A stretch of DNA of 64,000 nucleotides, from positions 1-64,000 of the forward strand of contig NZ_JARGCS010000047.1 of the NCBI RefSeq assembly GCF_029193575.1, read 5' to 3'. Position numbers and translations under genes: made by a program. Of the stretch, positions 8,734-17,182 are shown piece by piece (within the stretch, counting starts at the first letter, position 1; the number at the start of each line of letters is the position of its first letter). Origin of the DNA: Pseudomonas entomophila (GTDB taxonomy: Bacteria; Pseudomonadota; Gammaproteobacteria; Pseudomonadales; Pseudomonadaceae). The notes under the pieces were generated by a model. It did no database searches, had not been told where the DNA came from, and worked only from the letters and a program-made list of their open reading frames with translations.

Positions 8734-10101
8734 ATGCACAAAGAAACCGAACTCAAACTCCGCGCCAGCCGCGAGACCCTTGCCGCCCTGCGCGAGCACC
8801 CCTTGCTGAAGAAGCGCAACAAGTCCGGCTGGCAGACCCGCGAACTGCTCAACCAGTACTTCGACACCCCCGCGCGCGACCTCGCCGCTGCGCGTGTCGC
8901 CCTGCGCCTGCGGCGCGACGGCGAGGTCATCATCCAGACCCTCAAGTGCCGCGGCCAGAGCGTCGCCGGCCTGTCCGAGCGCAACGAGTACGAGTGGTAC
9001 CTGGACAAGGTCAAGCTGGACCTGAAGAAACTCGACGCCACTTGCTGGCCCGAGCAGTTGGCCGACCTGGACAAGAAAACCATCAAGCCGCTGTTCACCA
9101 CCGACTTCACCCGCGAATACGCCGAGATCTCCTGGGGTCGCGGCAAGGCCAAGGTGGTCATCGAGGCGGCCCTGGACCAAGGCTTCGTGATCGCCGGCAA
9201 GCGCAAGGAGCCGATCTGCGAGCTGGAGCTGGAACTGCGCGAAGGCGCCCCTGAAGCGCTGCTGGAGCTGGCCGCGGAACTCGCCGCCAGCCTGCCGCTG
9301 ATGCCCTGCGACATCAGCAAGGCCGAGCGCGGCTACCGCCTGCTGGAGCCGGACAGCTACGAGCTGAGCCTACCCGCCACCGAACTGGACGCCGAAACCC
9401 CGCTGGACGACGCCTACGCCGCCCTCGCCTGGCAACTGCTGGGCAGCAGCCAGCGCCTGGCCGAGCAGTACCGTCACAACGGCCACTGGCGCTTGTTGCA
9501 GGACTGGGTCGAGTGCCTGGCCGAACTGCGCGCCCTGACCAGCAGCCTGGGCCAGGCCGCGCCGCGCGCCACCACCCGCGCCCTGCGCGCCAGTCTCGAT
9601 GCGCTGCTGGAAGACTGGCGCCCGCTGGTGCAGGCCGGTAACGACGACGAAGACATCCGTCGCGCCGCCCCCGAGCAGTTCGCCGAAGAGCTGGAAGACC
9701 CGCGCTGGGGCCAGTTCTCGCTGGAGACCTCGCGCTGGCTGCTGGCCCGCGCCTGGACCGTTGAACGCAGCGGCCGTGGCGAGCGCCAGGGCAAGGCGCA
9801 GCTCGCCAGCTGGCTGGCGCACCTGCTGGGTGAGGAAGGCCGCGCATTGAAGCTGCCACTGTACGTCCAGCGCCCGGAAGACCTGGCCGAGCAATTGCCG
9901 CGCATCGAGCAGGTGCTGGCCTGGCTGCACCACGCCCGCCCGGTGCTCGACGCCCCGCAGATGGACCGCCTGTATGGCGACCTGAAGAAACTGCACGCCC
10001 TGGCCGAGCAGCCGCTGTCGGATGAGCTGCTGGAGGCGCGTATCGAGCAGGCGCGCGCGGTGGAGCAGAGCCGCGGCTGGAAGCACCTGATCAAGGGCTG
10101 A
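8734..10101 (+). CDS. CYTH-CHAD domain inorganic triphosphatase
   Basis: 455 aa, YgiF-like. The N-terminal CYTH domain (about residues 1-200) opens with the diagnostic ExExK signature (ETELK, residues 4-8) and carries the paired basic and acidic strands typical of triphosphate tunnel enzymes (VALRLRRDGEVIIQTLK, CELELEL). A C-terminal CHAD domain (about 220-455), helical and rich in conserved histidine and arginine, is expected to bind polyphosphate. The likely activity is hydrolysis of tripolyphosphate. Start choice is uncertain: ATG 8734 (MHKETE) puts the ExExK motif at the usual position, while ATG 8713 would add seven residues; neither has a clear Shine-Dalgarno. No recognised partner lies beside it. 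Confidence 0.88.
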   Translation: MHKETELKLRASRETLAALREHPLLKKRNKSGWQTRELLNQYFDTPARDLAAARVALRLRRDGEVIIQTLKCRGQSVAGLSERNEYEWYLDKVKLDLKKLDATCWPEQLADLDKKTIKPLFTTDFTREYAEISWGRGKAKVVIEAALDQGFVIAGKRKEPICELELELREGAPEALLELAAELAASLPLMPCDISKAERGYRLLEPDSYELSLPATELDAETPLDDAYAALAWQLLGSSQRLAEQYRHNGHWRLLQDWVECLAELRALTSSLGQAAPRATTRALRASLDALLEDWRPLVQAGNDDEDIRRAAPEQFAEELEDPRWGQFSLETSRWLLARAWTVERSGRGERQGKAQLASWLAHLLGEEGRALKLPLYVQRPEDLAEQLPRIEQVLAWLHHARPVLDAPQMDRLYGDLKKLHALAEQPLSDELLEARIEQARAVEQSRGWKHLIKG

Positions 10102-10103
10102 GC

Positions 10104-10173
10104 CCATCGCCGGGCAAGCCCGCCCCTACAGGTTCAGCGCCATCCCTGTAGGCGCGGGCTTGCCCGGCGATGG
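10104..10173. repeat. Inverted pair of REP elements
   Basis: Two head-to-head copies (left from CCATCGCCGGGCAAGCCCGC, right its near complement ending CGATGG) form a large palindrome between the convergent stops of the triphosphatase and Lrp genes. It can act as a bidirectional terminator or RNA stabiliser. Confidence 0.85.
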
Positions 10174-10175
10174 CT

Positions 10176-10646
10176 TCACCGTCCCAGCGGCAGGCTGGTC
10201 GTGGACTTGATTTCCGACAACGCGACAATCGAGTTCACCTCCTGGATCCCCGGCACGTTCGATAGCTTTTCGAAGAAGAACCGCTCGTACGCTTCGATAT
10301 CCGACGTCACGATCCGCAACAGAAAATCCACCGACCCCATCAGCACATAACACTCCAGCACCTCCGGAAACCCGCGAATCGCCTCGGTGAACTCGGTGAA
10401 GTTCGAACGCCCATGGGCATTGAGCTTGACCTCGGCGAAGATCTGCGTGTTGAGCCCGACCTTCTTGCGATCCAGCAGGGTCACCTGCCCACGGATCACG
10501 CCCTCCTCCTTCAAACGCTGGATCCGCCGCCAGCACGGTGACTGCGACAACCCCACACGCTCGGCGATCTGCGCGCTGGACAGCGAGGCGTCCTCTTGCA
10601 GCAGCTCGAGAATGCGCCGGTCGTAAGCATCCAATTCACCCAGCAT
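10176..10646 (-). CDS. Lrp/AsnC-family transcriptional regulator
   Basis: 156 aa. An N-terminal winged helix-turn-helix (LDAYDRRILELLQEDASLS, then AQIAERVGLSQSPCWRRI) is followed by the RAM/ACT-like effector domain (IFAEVKLNAHG, ECYVLMGSVDFLLRIV, VPGIQEVNSIVAL). Such proteins assemble into dimers to octamers and respond to an amino acid. The ATG at 10646 gives MLGELDAYDRR, the usual beginning; the open frame upstream is antisense to the next gene. It is divergent from a small ACT-like gene across 126 bp that contain a 14-bp palindrome, so that gene and the regulator itself are the natural targets. Which amino acid it senses is not evident. Confidence 0.9.
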   Translation of the reverse strand: MLGELDAYDRRILELLQEDASLSSAQIAERVGLSQSPCWRRIQRLKEEGVIRGQVTLLDRKKVGLNTQIFAEVKLNAHGRSNFTEFTEAIRGFPEVLECYVLMGSVDFLLRIVTSDIEAYERFFFEKLSNVPGIQEVNSIVALSEIKSTTSLPLGR

Positions 10647-10673
10647 TAATAATTCCCTATCAAGACATATCAA

Positions 10674-10687
10674 GAATTGATCAATTC
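10674..10687. promoter_or_regulatory. 14-bp perfect palindrome in the Lrp-family divergent promoter region
   Basis: GAATTGATCAATTC, AT-rich and exactly symmetric, is 27 bp from the regulator start and 85 bp from the divergent gene. Lrp-family sites are AT-rich palindromes of about this size, so it is a candidate operator for autoregulation and control of the neighbour. Confidence 0.5.
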
Positions 10688-10772
10688 GCCCATGTGGCGA
10701 TTTACCGGAATCATAGCGAAGAAATACCGCCAACGACCTGCAAGAATTTCCCCATCCTCGATGGAGACCTTC

Positions 10773-11126
10773 ATGACCGCGCTCACCTCGCCCCGCCTCG
10801 ACACCTGGGCCGCCAGCACACCCCATACCCGCGTGCGCTACCGCCTGCGGGCCGAAGCCGAACCGGACACCCTGTGCCGAGTGCTGAACCTGTTCGCCCT
10901 GCAATTTCTCACCCCGCACAGCGTGCAGGTGAGCCAACTCGACGACCTGCTGGCAATCGAGATCGGCATTGGCGGCCTGAGCTGGCACCGGGCCGAAGTG
11001 ATCGCGCAGAAGATGCGTAACTTGGTGTGCGTCGCCGAGGTCGATCTGCACGCGGACGTGCATGCCCTGGCGTCGGTGCAAAACCCAGTAACCCATTGCC
11101 GCCCCGCGTCCGCCTCCGCCAACTAG
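10773..11126 (+). CDS. Small ACT-like protein of unknown function
   Basis: 117 aa, no enzyme motif. The order of predicted strands and helices in residues 18-95 (VRYRLRAEAEPDTLCRVLNL, SVQVSQLDDLLAIEIGIGG, WHRAEVIAQKM, CVAEVDLH) resembles the beta-alpha-beta-beta-alpha-beta ACT fold of small regulatory subunits. The tail after about residue 100 is low-complexity. The ATG at 10773 has GGAG seven bases upstream; in-frame upstream starts lack one. It is divergent from an Lrp/AsnC regulator, whose effector domain has a related fold, which suggests amino-acid sensing or binding. Thirty-seven bases separate its stop from the next gene, the GspE-like ATPase. The fold assignment is my inference from pattern only. 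Confidence 0.65.
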   Translation: MTALTSPRLDTWAASTPHTRVRYRLRAEAEPDTLCRVLNLFALQFLTPHSVQVSQLDDLLAIEIGIGGLSWHRAEVIAQKMRNLVCVAEVDLHADVHALASVQNPVTHCRPASASAN

Positions 11127-11163
11127 CCTTTCCAGCACCTCAGCCCTTGGCACGGATGCCAAC

Positions 11164-12834
11164 ATGCTCACCGACGATACCCACAACCTAGACCTCAGGC
11201 GCCTGCTCGATGCGCTGCTCGCCGACCAGCGCCTGAACGCCACCGACGTGCTGCGCGCACTCGCCCAGGCCACCCGCCAACCCGCCGACCACCCGTTGGA
11301 AACGCTCGCCAGCCTGAACCTGCCCGACCGCTCGCAACCTGGCGCCCCGCTGGACCTCGACACCCTGGGTCACTGGCTGGCGGGCAAGGCCGGCCAACCC
11401 TACCTGCGCATCGACCCCTTGCAGCTCGACCTGGCCCAGGTCGGCGGCCTGATTTCCCCCGCCTTCGCCCAGCGCCATGGCATCCTCGCCGTGGCGGCGG
11501 ACGCGCACGGCGTCACCGTGGCCAGCGCGCAGCCCTTCCAACGCGAGTGGGAAGCCGACCTCGCCCACAGCCTGGGCCGCCCTATCCACCGTGTGGTGGC
11601 CAGCCCGGTGCAAATCCGCCAAGTGGCCGAGACCTGCCGGCACCTCTCGCGCTCGGTACAGGGTGCCCATGCGCAGCAGCACAGCCGCCTCGGCGAGCTG
11701 GAGCAGCTGCTGGAGCTAGGCAATCGCCAGGCCAGCAGCAATGCCGACGACGCCCATATCGTGCATATCGTCGACTGGCTGTTGCAGTACGCTGTCGAAC
11801 AGCGGGCCAATGACATCCACCTCGAGCCGCGCCGCGAGCAAGGCCAACTGCGCTACCGCATCGATGGCCTGCTGCACGCGGTGTACGCCTTCCCGGCGGG
11901 CGTCACCCTGGCGTTGGTCAGCCGCTTCAAGCACCTGGGGCGCATGGACGTCGCGGAAAAGCGCCGCCCCCAGGACGGCCGCCTGAAAAGCCGGCTGCCC
12001 GGTGGCGGCGAAGTCGAGCTGCGCCTGTCGACCCTGCCGACCGCGTTCGGCGAGAAGCTCGTGCTGCGCCTGTTCGACCCTGGGGAACACCGCGAAGGCT
12101 TCGACCACCTGGGCCTGGACGGCGACCTGCGAGCGGCCTGGCAGGCGCTGCTGCGACGCCGTCAGGGCATCATCCTGGTCACCGGCCCCACGGGCTCGGG
12201 CAAGACCAGCACGCTCTACGCCAGCCTGCGCCAGCTGGCCACGCCACAGGTCAACCTGTGCACCATCGAAGACCCCATCGAACGGCTGGAGCCGGCGTTC
12301 AACCAACTGCAAGTCCAACCCGCACTCGACCTGGGCTTCGCCAACGGCGCGCGCGCCCTGCTGCGCCAAGACCCGGACATCATCATGATCGGCGAGATCC
12401 GCGACCACGAGACCGCCCAGGTAGCAGTACAAGCGGCACTCACCGGCCACCTGGTGCTCTCCACCCTGCACACCGACGATGCCTGCAGCGCGGTCACCCG
12501 CCTGCAGGAGCTGGGTGTGGCCGACTACCTGATCAAGGCCACACTGATCGGCGTGATGGCCCAGCGCCTGGTCCGCACGCTATGCGCCAGCTGTCAGGGC
12601 GCCGTCGGCGTATGCGGGGTCTGTCGCGGCACGGGCTACCACGGCCGCACGGGCCTCTTCGAGCTGCTGCTGCCGAGCGCGGCGTTGCGCGCGCGCATCG
12701 GCCCCGGCGCCGACCTCGGTGCCTTGCGCCAACAGGCTCTCGCCGACGGCTTGCGTGACCTGCGCCGCTGTGGCGAGGACAAGGTTGCCCGAGGCCTGAC
12801 CCGCCTGGATGAGGTGCTGCGAGCCTGCGGCTGA
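11164..12834 (+). CDS. GspE/PilB-type secretion or pilus assembly ATPase, orphan
   Basis: 556 aa, the usual size of a type II secretion or type IV pilus extension ATPase. The N-terminal region (about residues 60-160) resembles the MshEN/GspE-N domain. The ATPase core shows Walker A GPTGSGKT at 341-348, the Asp box (CTIEDPIE), Walker B (DPDIIMIGEIRDHETA), and the His box (LSTLHTDDA). A zinc knuckle CASCQGAVGVCGVC with four cysteines follows near residue 480, as in GspE. No secretin, pseudopilin, GspF or GspL lies nearby, so it must work with partners elsewhere or be a remnant. The reading frame is intact, with all ATPase motifs present. Confidence 0.88.
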   Translation: MLTDDTHNLDLRRLLDALLADQRLNATDVLRALAQATRQPADHPLETLASLNLPDRSQPGAPLDLDTLGHWLAGKAGQPYLRIDPLQLDLAQVGGLISPAFAQRHGILAVAADAHGVTVASAQPFQREWEADLAHSLGRPIHRVVASPVQIRQVAETCRHLSRSVQGAHAQQHSRLGELEQLLELGNRQASSNADDAHIVHIVDWLLQYAVEQRANDIHLEPRREQGQLRYRIDGLLHAVYAFPAGVTLALVSRFKHLGRMDVAEKRRPQDGRLKSRLPGGGEVELRLSTLPTAFGEKLVLRLFDPGEHREGFDHLGLDGDLRAAWQALLRRRQGIILVTGPTGSGKTSTLYASLRQLATPQVNLCTIEDPIERLEPAFNQLQVQPALDLGFANGARALLRQDPDIIMIGEIRDHETAQVAVQAALTGHLVLSTLHTDDACSAVTRLQELGVADYLIKATLIGVMAQRLVRTLCASCQGAVGVCGVCRGTGYHGRTGLFELLLPSAALRARIGPGADLGALRQQALADGLRDLRRCGEDKVARGLTRLDEVLRACG

Positions 12835-12924
12835 AGCGCGAAAGCGCTGCGTACAGGGAACTTGCTTCACCTCGGCGCGATCCAACTCGTCATCTCCAGC
12901 CCTCACCAATCGAGGTGATCCACC

Positions 12925-13239
12925 ATGCGTCTCAAAACCGCCATCGCAGCCGCTGCCCTGCTTTCGCTGCCCATTGGCTCCGCCATGGCCGATGGCTTCT
13001 GGCGCAACGTCATTTCCTCCGGCGCGACCACCGGGTCGACCTACCTGACCTTCAAGGACCACAAGTTGATCGCCGCCGCACAGGACGATGCCAGCAGCTT
13101 CGTCGCCAGCGATGGCGCCGTCCGCGGTCCGTACCTGGAGGCGGCGATGCGCCAGGTGCGGGCAGACAACCCCGGCGTGCAGGCCAGCGACATGGAGCTG
13201 GCGAACGCGATCCTGGCGAAGAACACCGTCGCGCCCTGA
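12925..13239 (+). CDS. DUF2388 exported protein (first of tandem pair)
   Basis: 104 aa. A clear Sec signal peptide (MRLKTAIAAAALLSLPIGSA, cleavage after AMA near residue 22) precedes a small soluble domain. The conserved core KLIAAAQDDASSFVASDGAV, then RGPYLEAAMRQVR and DMELANAIL, is the DUF2388 family, found mainly in pseudomonads and with no established function. Strong GAGG stands 9 nt before the ATG. A paralogue follows 114 bp later in the same orientation. Expected location is the periplasm. Confidence 0.85.
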   Translation: MRLKTAIAAAALLSLPIGSAMADGFWRNVISSGATTGSTYLTFKDHKLIAAAQDDASSFVASDGAVRGPYLEAAMRQVRADNPGVQASDMELANAILAKNTVAP

Positions 13240-13352
13240 TACACCGCGCTGAACGAGACCCTTCCTACCCGTCATTAGGATGGCTGTGGGACGGGATGCG
13301 CACCTTCGACCGCTAGCATGGGGGCTCCCGTTTTCAGCCACGGAGCCCCTCC

Positions 13353-13661
13353 ATGCGCCCTCTACTCATCGCCCTACCCTGGCTACTGTTCACCAGCGGG
13401 TTCGCCCACGCATCGGGCACGTCTCGCGCACTGGTGTCCACCGGCAGCCTGTTTTCCTCCAGCTACCTGACCTCCTCGGACCGCAAGCTGGTGTCCGCCG
13501 CCCAGGACGACGCCAGCGTCTTCATCGCCAGCGAAGGCAGCGTGCGCGGTCCTTATCTCGAAGCGGCCCTGCGCCAGGTGCGCGCGGCACACCCTGACCT
13601 GCGCGCCACCGACATGGAGCTCGCCAGCGCGGTGCTGGCAAACCCGCCCACCCTCGATTGA
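13353..13661 (+). CDS. DUF2388 exported protein (second of tandem pair)
   Basis: 102 aa with an N-terminal signal peptide ending near AHA at residue 20. It aligns over its whole mature length with the preceding gene: KLVSAAQDDASVFIASEGSV, RGPYLEAALRQVR and DMELASAVL correspond position by position. The pair is therefore an old tandem duplication that has diverged, chiefly in the signal peptide and the first mature residues. GGAG lies nearby upstream (CGGAGCCCCTCC). Its 3' end converges on gcvP. Confidence 0.83.
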   Translation: MRPLLIALPWLLFTSGFAHASGTSRALVSTGSLFSSSYLTSSDRKLVSAAQDDASVFIASEGSVRGPYLEAALRQVRAAHPDLRATDMELASAVLANPPTLD

Positions 13662-13696
13662 ACCCACGGGGGTGTGCTGGCCACGGCCCCCCCCTC

Positions 13697-16570
13697 TCAG
13701 CGATACGCCTCCACCGGCACGCACGCGCAGAACAGGTTCCTGTCCCCATAGACGTTGTCGACCCGGTTCACCGCTGGCCAGTATTTATGCTGGCGCACGT
13801 GAGCGCTGGGGGCGATCCCCTGCTCCAGCGAATAGGGCCGGCTCCACGGCGCCAGCACGTCGGCCAAGGTATGCGGGGCGTGCTTGAGCGGGTTGTCCTC
13901 GGCGGGCCAGTTACCCTCCTGCACCTCGGCGATTTCCGCGCGAATCGCCAGCATCGCCTCGATGAAGCGGTCCAGCTCGGCCTTCGACTCGCTCTCGGTC
14001 GGCTCCACCATCAAGGTGCCCGGCACCGGGAAGGACATGGTCGGCGCATGGAAGCCGTAGTCCATCAAACGCTTGGCCACGTCCTCCTCGCTGATGCCGG
14101 TCTGCGCCTTGAGCGGGCGCAGGTCGAGGATGCACTCATGGGCCACGCGCTGGTTGCGCCCGCGATACAGCACCGGGAAGGCCCCACAGAGCTGGCTGGC
14201 CAGGTAGTTGGCCGAGAGGATCGCCACTTCGCTGGCGTCGGCCAGTTGCGGCCCCATCATGGCGATGTACATCCAACTGATCGGCAGGATGCTCGCACTG
14301 CCCCAGGGCGCGGCGCTGACCGCGCTGTTGTTCGGGTCCAGGCCTGGCACCGGCACGACCGGATGACTGGCGACGAACGGCTTGAGGTGCTTGCCGACGC
14401 CGATCGGCCCCATGCCCGGGCCGCCACCGCCGTGGGGAATGCAGAAGGTCTTGTGCAGGTTCATGTGCGAGACGTCGGCACCGATGTCGGCCGGGCGCGC
14501 CAGGCCCACCTGGGCATTGAGGTTGGCGCCGTCCATGTACACCTGGCCACCGTGCTGGTGCACCACCTCGCAGATTTCGCGGATGCCCTCCTCGTACACG
14601 CCGTGGGTCGAGGGGTAGGTGACCATCAGGCACGACAACCGGTCACCCGCCTCGCGGGCCTTGGCCTTGAGGTCGTCGAGGTCGACGTTGCCGGCGTCGT
14701 CGCATTCGACGATCACCACGTCCATGCCGGCCATCTGCGCCGACGCCGGGTTGGTGCCGTGGGCCGACGACGGTATCAGGCACAGGGTGCGCTGAGGCTG
14801 GTGGCGACTGCGGTGGTAGCGGGTAATGGCCATCAGCCCGGCGTACTCGCCCTGGGCGCCGGAGTTGGGCTGCATGCAGATGGCGTCGAAGCCGGTGATG
14901 GCGCACAACCAGCTTTCCAGCTCGTCGATCATCGCCTTGTAGCCCTGCACCTGAGCGGCCGGGGCGAAGGGATGCAGCAAGGCGAAGCCAGGCCAGGTGA
15001 TGGGGATCATCTCACTGGTGGCGTTGAGCTTCATGGTGCAGGAGCCAAGCGGGATCATCGACTGGTTCAGTGCCAGGTCCTTGTTCTCCAGTTGCTTGAG
15101 GTAGCGCAGCATCTCGGTTTCGCTGTGGTGCAGGTTGAACACCGGGTGTTCGAGGAACGGGGTGGAGCGCGACAACGCGCTGGGGATGCCGCCGGGCAGG
15201 GTCTGGCGGTCGAGTGTGGCGACGTCCAGGCCATGGTCGACGCCAAGGAAGATATCGAACAGGCGCAGCACGGTTTCTTCCGTGCAGGTTTCGTCGAGGC
15301 TCACGCCCAGGTGGCCGCGCCCCAGGATACGCAGGTTGATGCGCGCGTCCTCGGCACTTTCGATCACCGCCGCCTGGGTGCCACCAACCTCCAGGGTCAG
15401 GGTATCGAAGAAGTGCGCATTCAGGCGCTTGACGCCCTTGGCCTCCAGCCCGGCAGCGAGCACCTGGGTCAGCCGGTGCACCCGCTGGGCGATGCGCCGC
15501 AACCCCTCGGGGCCGTGGTAGACGGCGTAGAAGCCAGCAATGTTGGCCAGCAGCACCTGGGCGGTGCAGATGTTGGAGTTGGCCTTCTCACGGCGGATGT
15601 GTTGCTCGCGGGTTTGCAGGGCCATGCGCAACGCGGTGTTGCCGCGGGCATCGCGGGACACGCCGATGATGCGCCCGGGCATGGCGCGCTTGTAGTCATC
15701 GCGGCAGGCGAAGTACGCCGCGTGCGGCCCGCCATAGCCCATCGGCACGCCGAAGCGCTGGCTCGAGCCGAGCACCACGTCGGCGCCCAGCTCACCGGGA
15801 GGCGTGAGCAGCACCAGGCTGAGGATGTCGGCGGCCACGCAGGCCACGGCCTGCTGGCCATGCAACTGGTCGATCAACGGGCGCAGGTCGCGCACCTCGC
15901 CATGGGTGTCGGGGTATTGCAGCAGGGCACCGAACACCGGCTGCTTGCCGAGGTTGTCCAACGCGTCGACGATCAGTTCGAAGCCGAAGCCTTCGGCGCG
16001 GGTGCGCAGCACCGACAGGGTCTGCGGATGGCAGTGTTCGTCGGCGAAGAAGGCGTTGCTCTTGCTGCGCGCCACGCGCTTGGCCAGTGCCATGGCCTCG
16101 GCGGCGGCGGTGGCTTCGTCGAGCAGCGAGGCGTTGGCCAGCGGTAGGCCGGTGAGGTCGATGACCATCTGCTGGTAGTTGAGCAGCGCCTCCAGGCGGC
16201 CCTGGGCGATCTCTGGCTGGTAGGGGGTGTAGGCGGTGTACCAGCCGGGGTTCTCCAGCACGTTGCGCAGGATGACCGTGGGGGTGACGGTGGCGTGGTA
16301 GCCCATGCCGATCAGGCTGGACCACAGCTGGTTCTGGTTGGCGTAGCCGGCGAGCTTGGCCAGGGCGGCCTGCTCATCGAGGGCAGGCGGCAGGTCGAGC
16401 GGGCGGCCGAGGCGGATGCCCGGGGGCACGGTCTGGTCGATCAGCTCGCTGCGCGTGGTGACACCAAGGGTGCCGAGCATGGCCTGCTGCTCCGCGGTAT
16501 CGGGGCCCAGGTGGCGACGCAGGAACGGGTTGTGCTCGTGCAGTTGATGCAGGGGGGGCGACTGGGACAT
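13697..16570 (-). CDS. gcvP: Glycine dehydrogenase (decarboxylating), P-protein of glycine cleavage system
   Basis: 957 aa, the full-length homodimeric type. It decarboxylates glycine and loads the aminomethyl group on GcvH. The two repeated PLP-transferase-like halves are both present; the catalytic one has the cofactor lysine in NLHKTFCIPHGGGGPGMGP at about residue 707. The N-terminus RHLGPD followed by IGMGYH is standard. It is the last gene of gcvT-gcvH-gcvP, separated from gcvH by 176 bp that hold a REP pair, so its level may be set partly by its own promoter or by the REP hairpin. The 3' end faces the DUF2388 genes with a gap of only 35 bp. Confidence 0.97.
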   Translation of the reverse strand: MSQSPPLHQLHEHNPFLRRHLGPDTAEQQAMLGTLGVTTRSELIDQTVPPGIRLGRPLDLPPALDEQAALAKLAGYANQNQLWSSLIGMGYHATVTPTVILRNVLENPGWYTAYTPYQPEIAQGRLEALLNYQQMVIDLTGLPLANASLLDEATAAAEAMALAKRVARSKSNAFFADEHCHPQTLSVLRTRAEGFGFELIVDALDNLGKQPVFGALLQYPDTHGEVRDLRPLIDQLHGQQAVACVAADILSLVLLTPPGELGADVVLGSSQRFGVPMGYGGPHAAYFACRDDYKRAMPGRIIGVSRDARGNTALRMALQTREQHIRREKANSNICTAQVLLANIAGFYAVYHGPEGLRRIAQRVHRLTQVLAAGLEAKGVKRLNAHFFDTLTLEVGGTQAAVIESAEDARINLRILGRGHLGVSLDETCTEETVLRLFDIFLGVDHGLDVATLDRQTLPGGIPSALSRSTPFLEHPVFNLHHSETEMLRYLKQLENKDLALNQSMIPLGSCTMKLNATSEMIPITWPGFALLHPFAPAAQVQGYKAMIDELESWLCAITGFDAICMQPNSGAQGEYAGLMAITRYHRSRHQPQRTLCLIPSSAHGTNPASAQMAGMDVVIVECDDAGNVDLDDLKAKAREAGDRLSCLMVTYPSTHGVYEEGIREICEVVHQHGGQVYMDGANLNAQVGLARPADIGADVSHMNLHKTFCIPHGGGGPGMGPIGVGKHLKPFVASHPVVPVPGLDPNNSAVSAAPWGSASILPISWMYIAMMGPQLADASEVAILSANYLASQLCGAFPVLYRGRNQRVAHECILDLRPLKAQTGISEEDVAKRLMDYGFHAPTMSFPVPGTLMVEPTESESKAELDRFIEAMLAIRAEIAEVQEGNWPAEDNPLKHAPHTLADVLAPWSRPYSLEQGIAPSAHVRQHKYWPAVNRVDNVYGDRNLFCACVPVEAYR

Positions 16571-16660
16571 GGCGACGTTCTCTTCCTGGACCAGTTCTCG
16601 GGGAGACTTACAAGTCTAGGAAGGGATCGGCGATGTTGCTGTAAATCGATGGTGGCCGTG

Positions 16661-16742
16661 CCGGCCCTATCACGGGGCAAGCCCGCTCCTACAAGGTTTC
16701 GCATGTCCCTGTGTGAGCGGGCTTGCCCCGCGATGGGGCCAT
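16661..16742. repeat. Inverted pair of REP elements between gcvH and gcvP
   Basis: Left copy ATCACGGGGCAAGCCCGCTC and right copy GAGCGGGCTTGCCCCGCGAT face each other, inside an operon rather than at its end. The folded RNA could lower gcvP expression relative to gcvT and gcvH, or protect the upstream message. Confidence 0.85.
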
Positions 16743-16746
16743 CGGG

Positions 16747-17130
16747 TCATTCGCCGATGGCAGCCTTGTAACCGACAGCGTCCAGCAGCTTGTCCAGTTC
16801 GGCCGCGTCACTTGGCTTGAGCTTGAAGATCCACGCCTGGTAGGGCTCTTCGTTGAGCAGCTCCGGGCTGTCGGCCAGTTCTTCGTTGACCGCGATCACC
16901 TCGCCGCCCACGGGCGCGTAGATATCCGATGCGGCCTTGACCGACTCGACCACGCCCGCCGCATCGCCTGCTGCGAACACCTTGCCGACTTCCGCCAGCT
17001 CGACGAACACCACGTCACCCAGGGCCTGCTGGGCGTGGTCGCTGATACCGACGGTCACGCTGCCATCGGCTTCCAGGCGGGCCCATTCATGACTTTCGGC
17101 AAAACGCAGATCAGCGGGGATATTGCTCAT
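16747..17130 (-). CDS. gcvH: Glycine cleavage system H protein
   Basis: 127 aa lipoyl carrier that shuttles the aminomethyl arm between GcvP, GcvT and Lpd. The lipoylated lysine is K65 in VVESVKAASDIYAPV, the canonical site, and the flanking hydrophobic fold (GISDHAQQALGDVVFVELP-like pattern) is intact. GAGG stands upstream of the ATG at 17130. The gene lies 52 bp after gcvT and 176 bp before gcvP. Confidence 0.97.
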   Translation of the reverse strand: MSNIPADLRFAESHEWARLEADGSVTVGISDHAQQALGDVVFVELAEVGKVFAAGDAAGVVESVKAASDIYAPVGGEVIAVNEELADSPELLNEEPYQAWIFKLKPSDAAELDKLLDAVGYKAAIGE

Positions 17131-17182
17131 GTCTTGTATTCCTCGATTGGCTCAGCGGTCCGCCCGCCGGTAATAATGGTGT

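Noticed and set aside
13658..16147. 829-codon plus-strand open frame opposite gcvP
   Set aside because: Antisense shadow of gcvP in high-GC DNA; the translation has no domain pattern and is His/Gln/Val/Arg-rich as expected from the complement.
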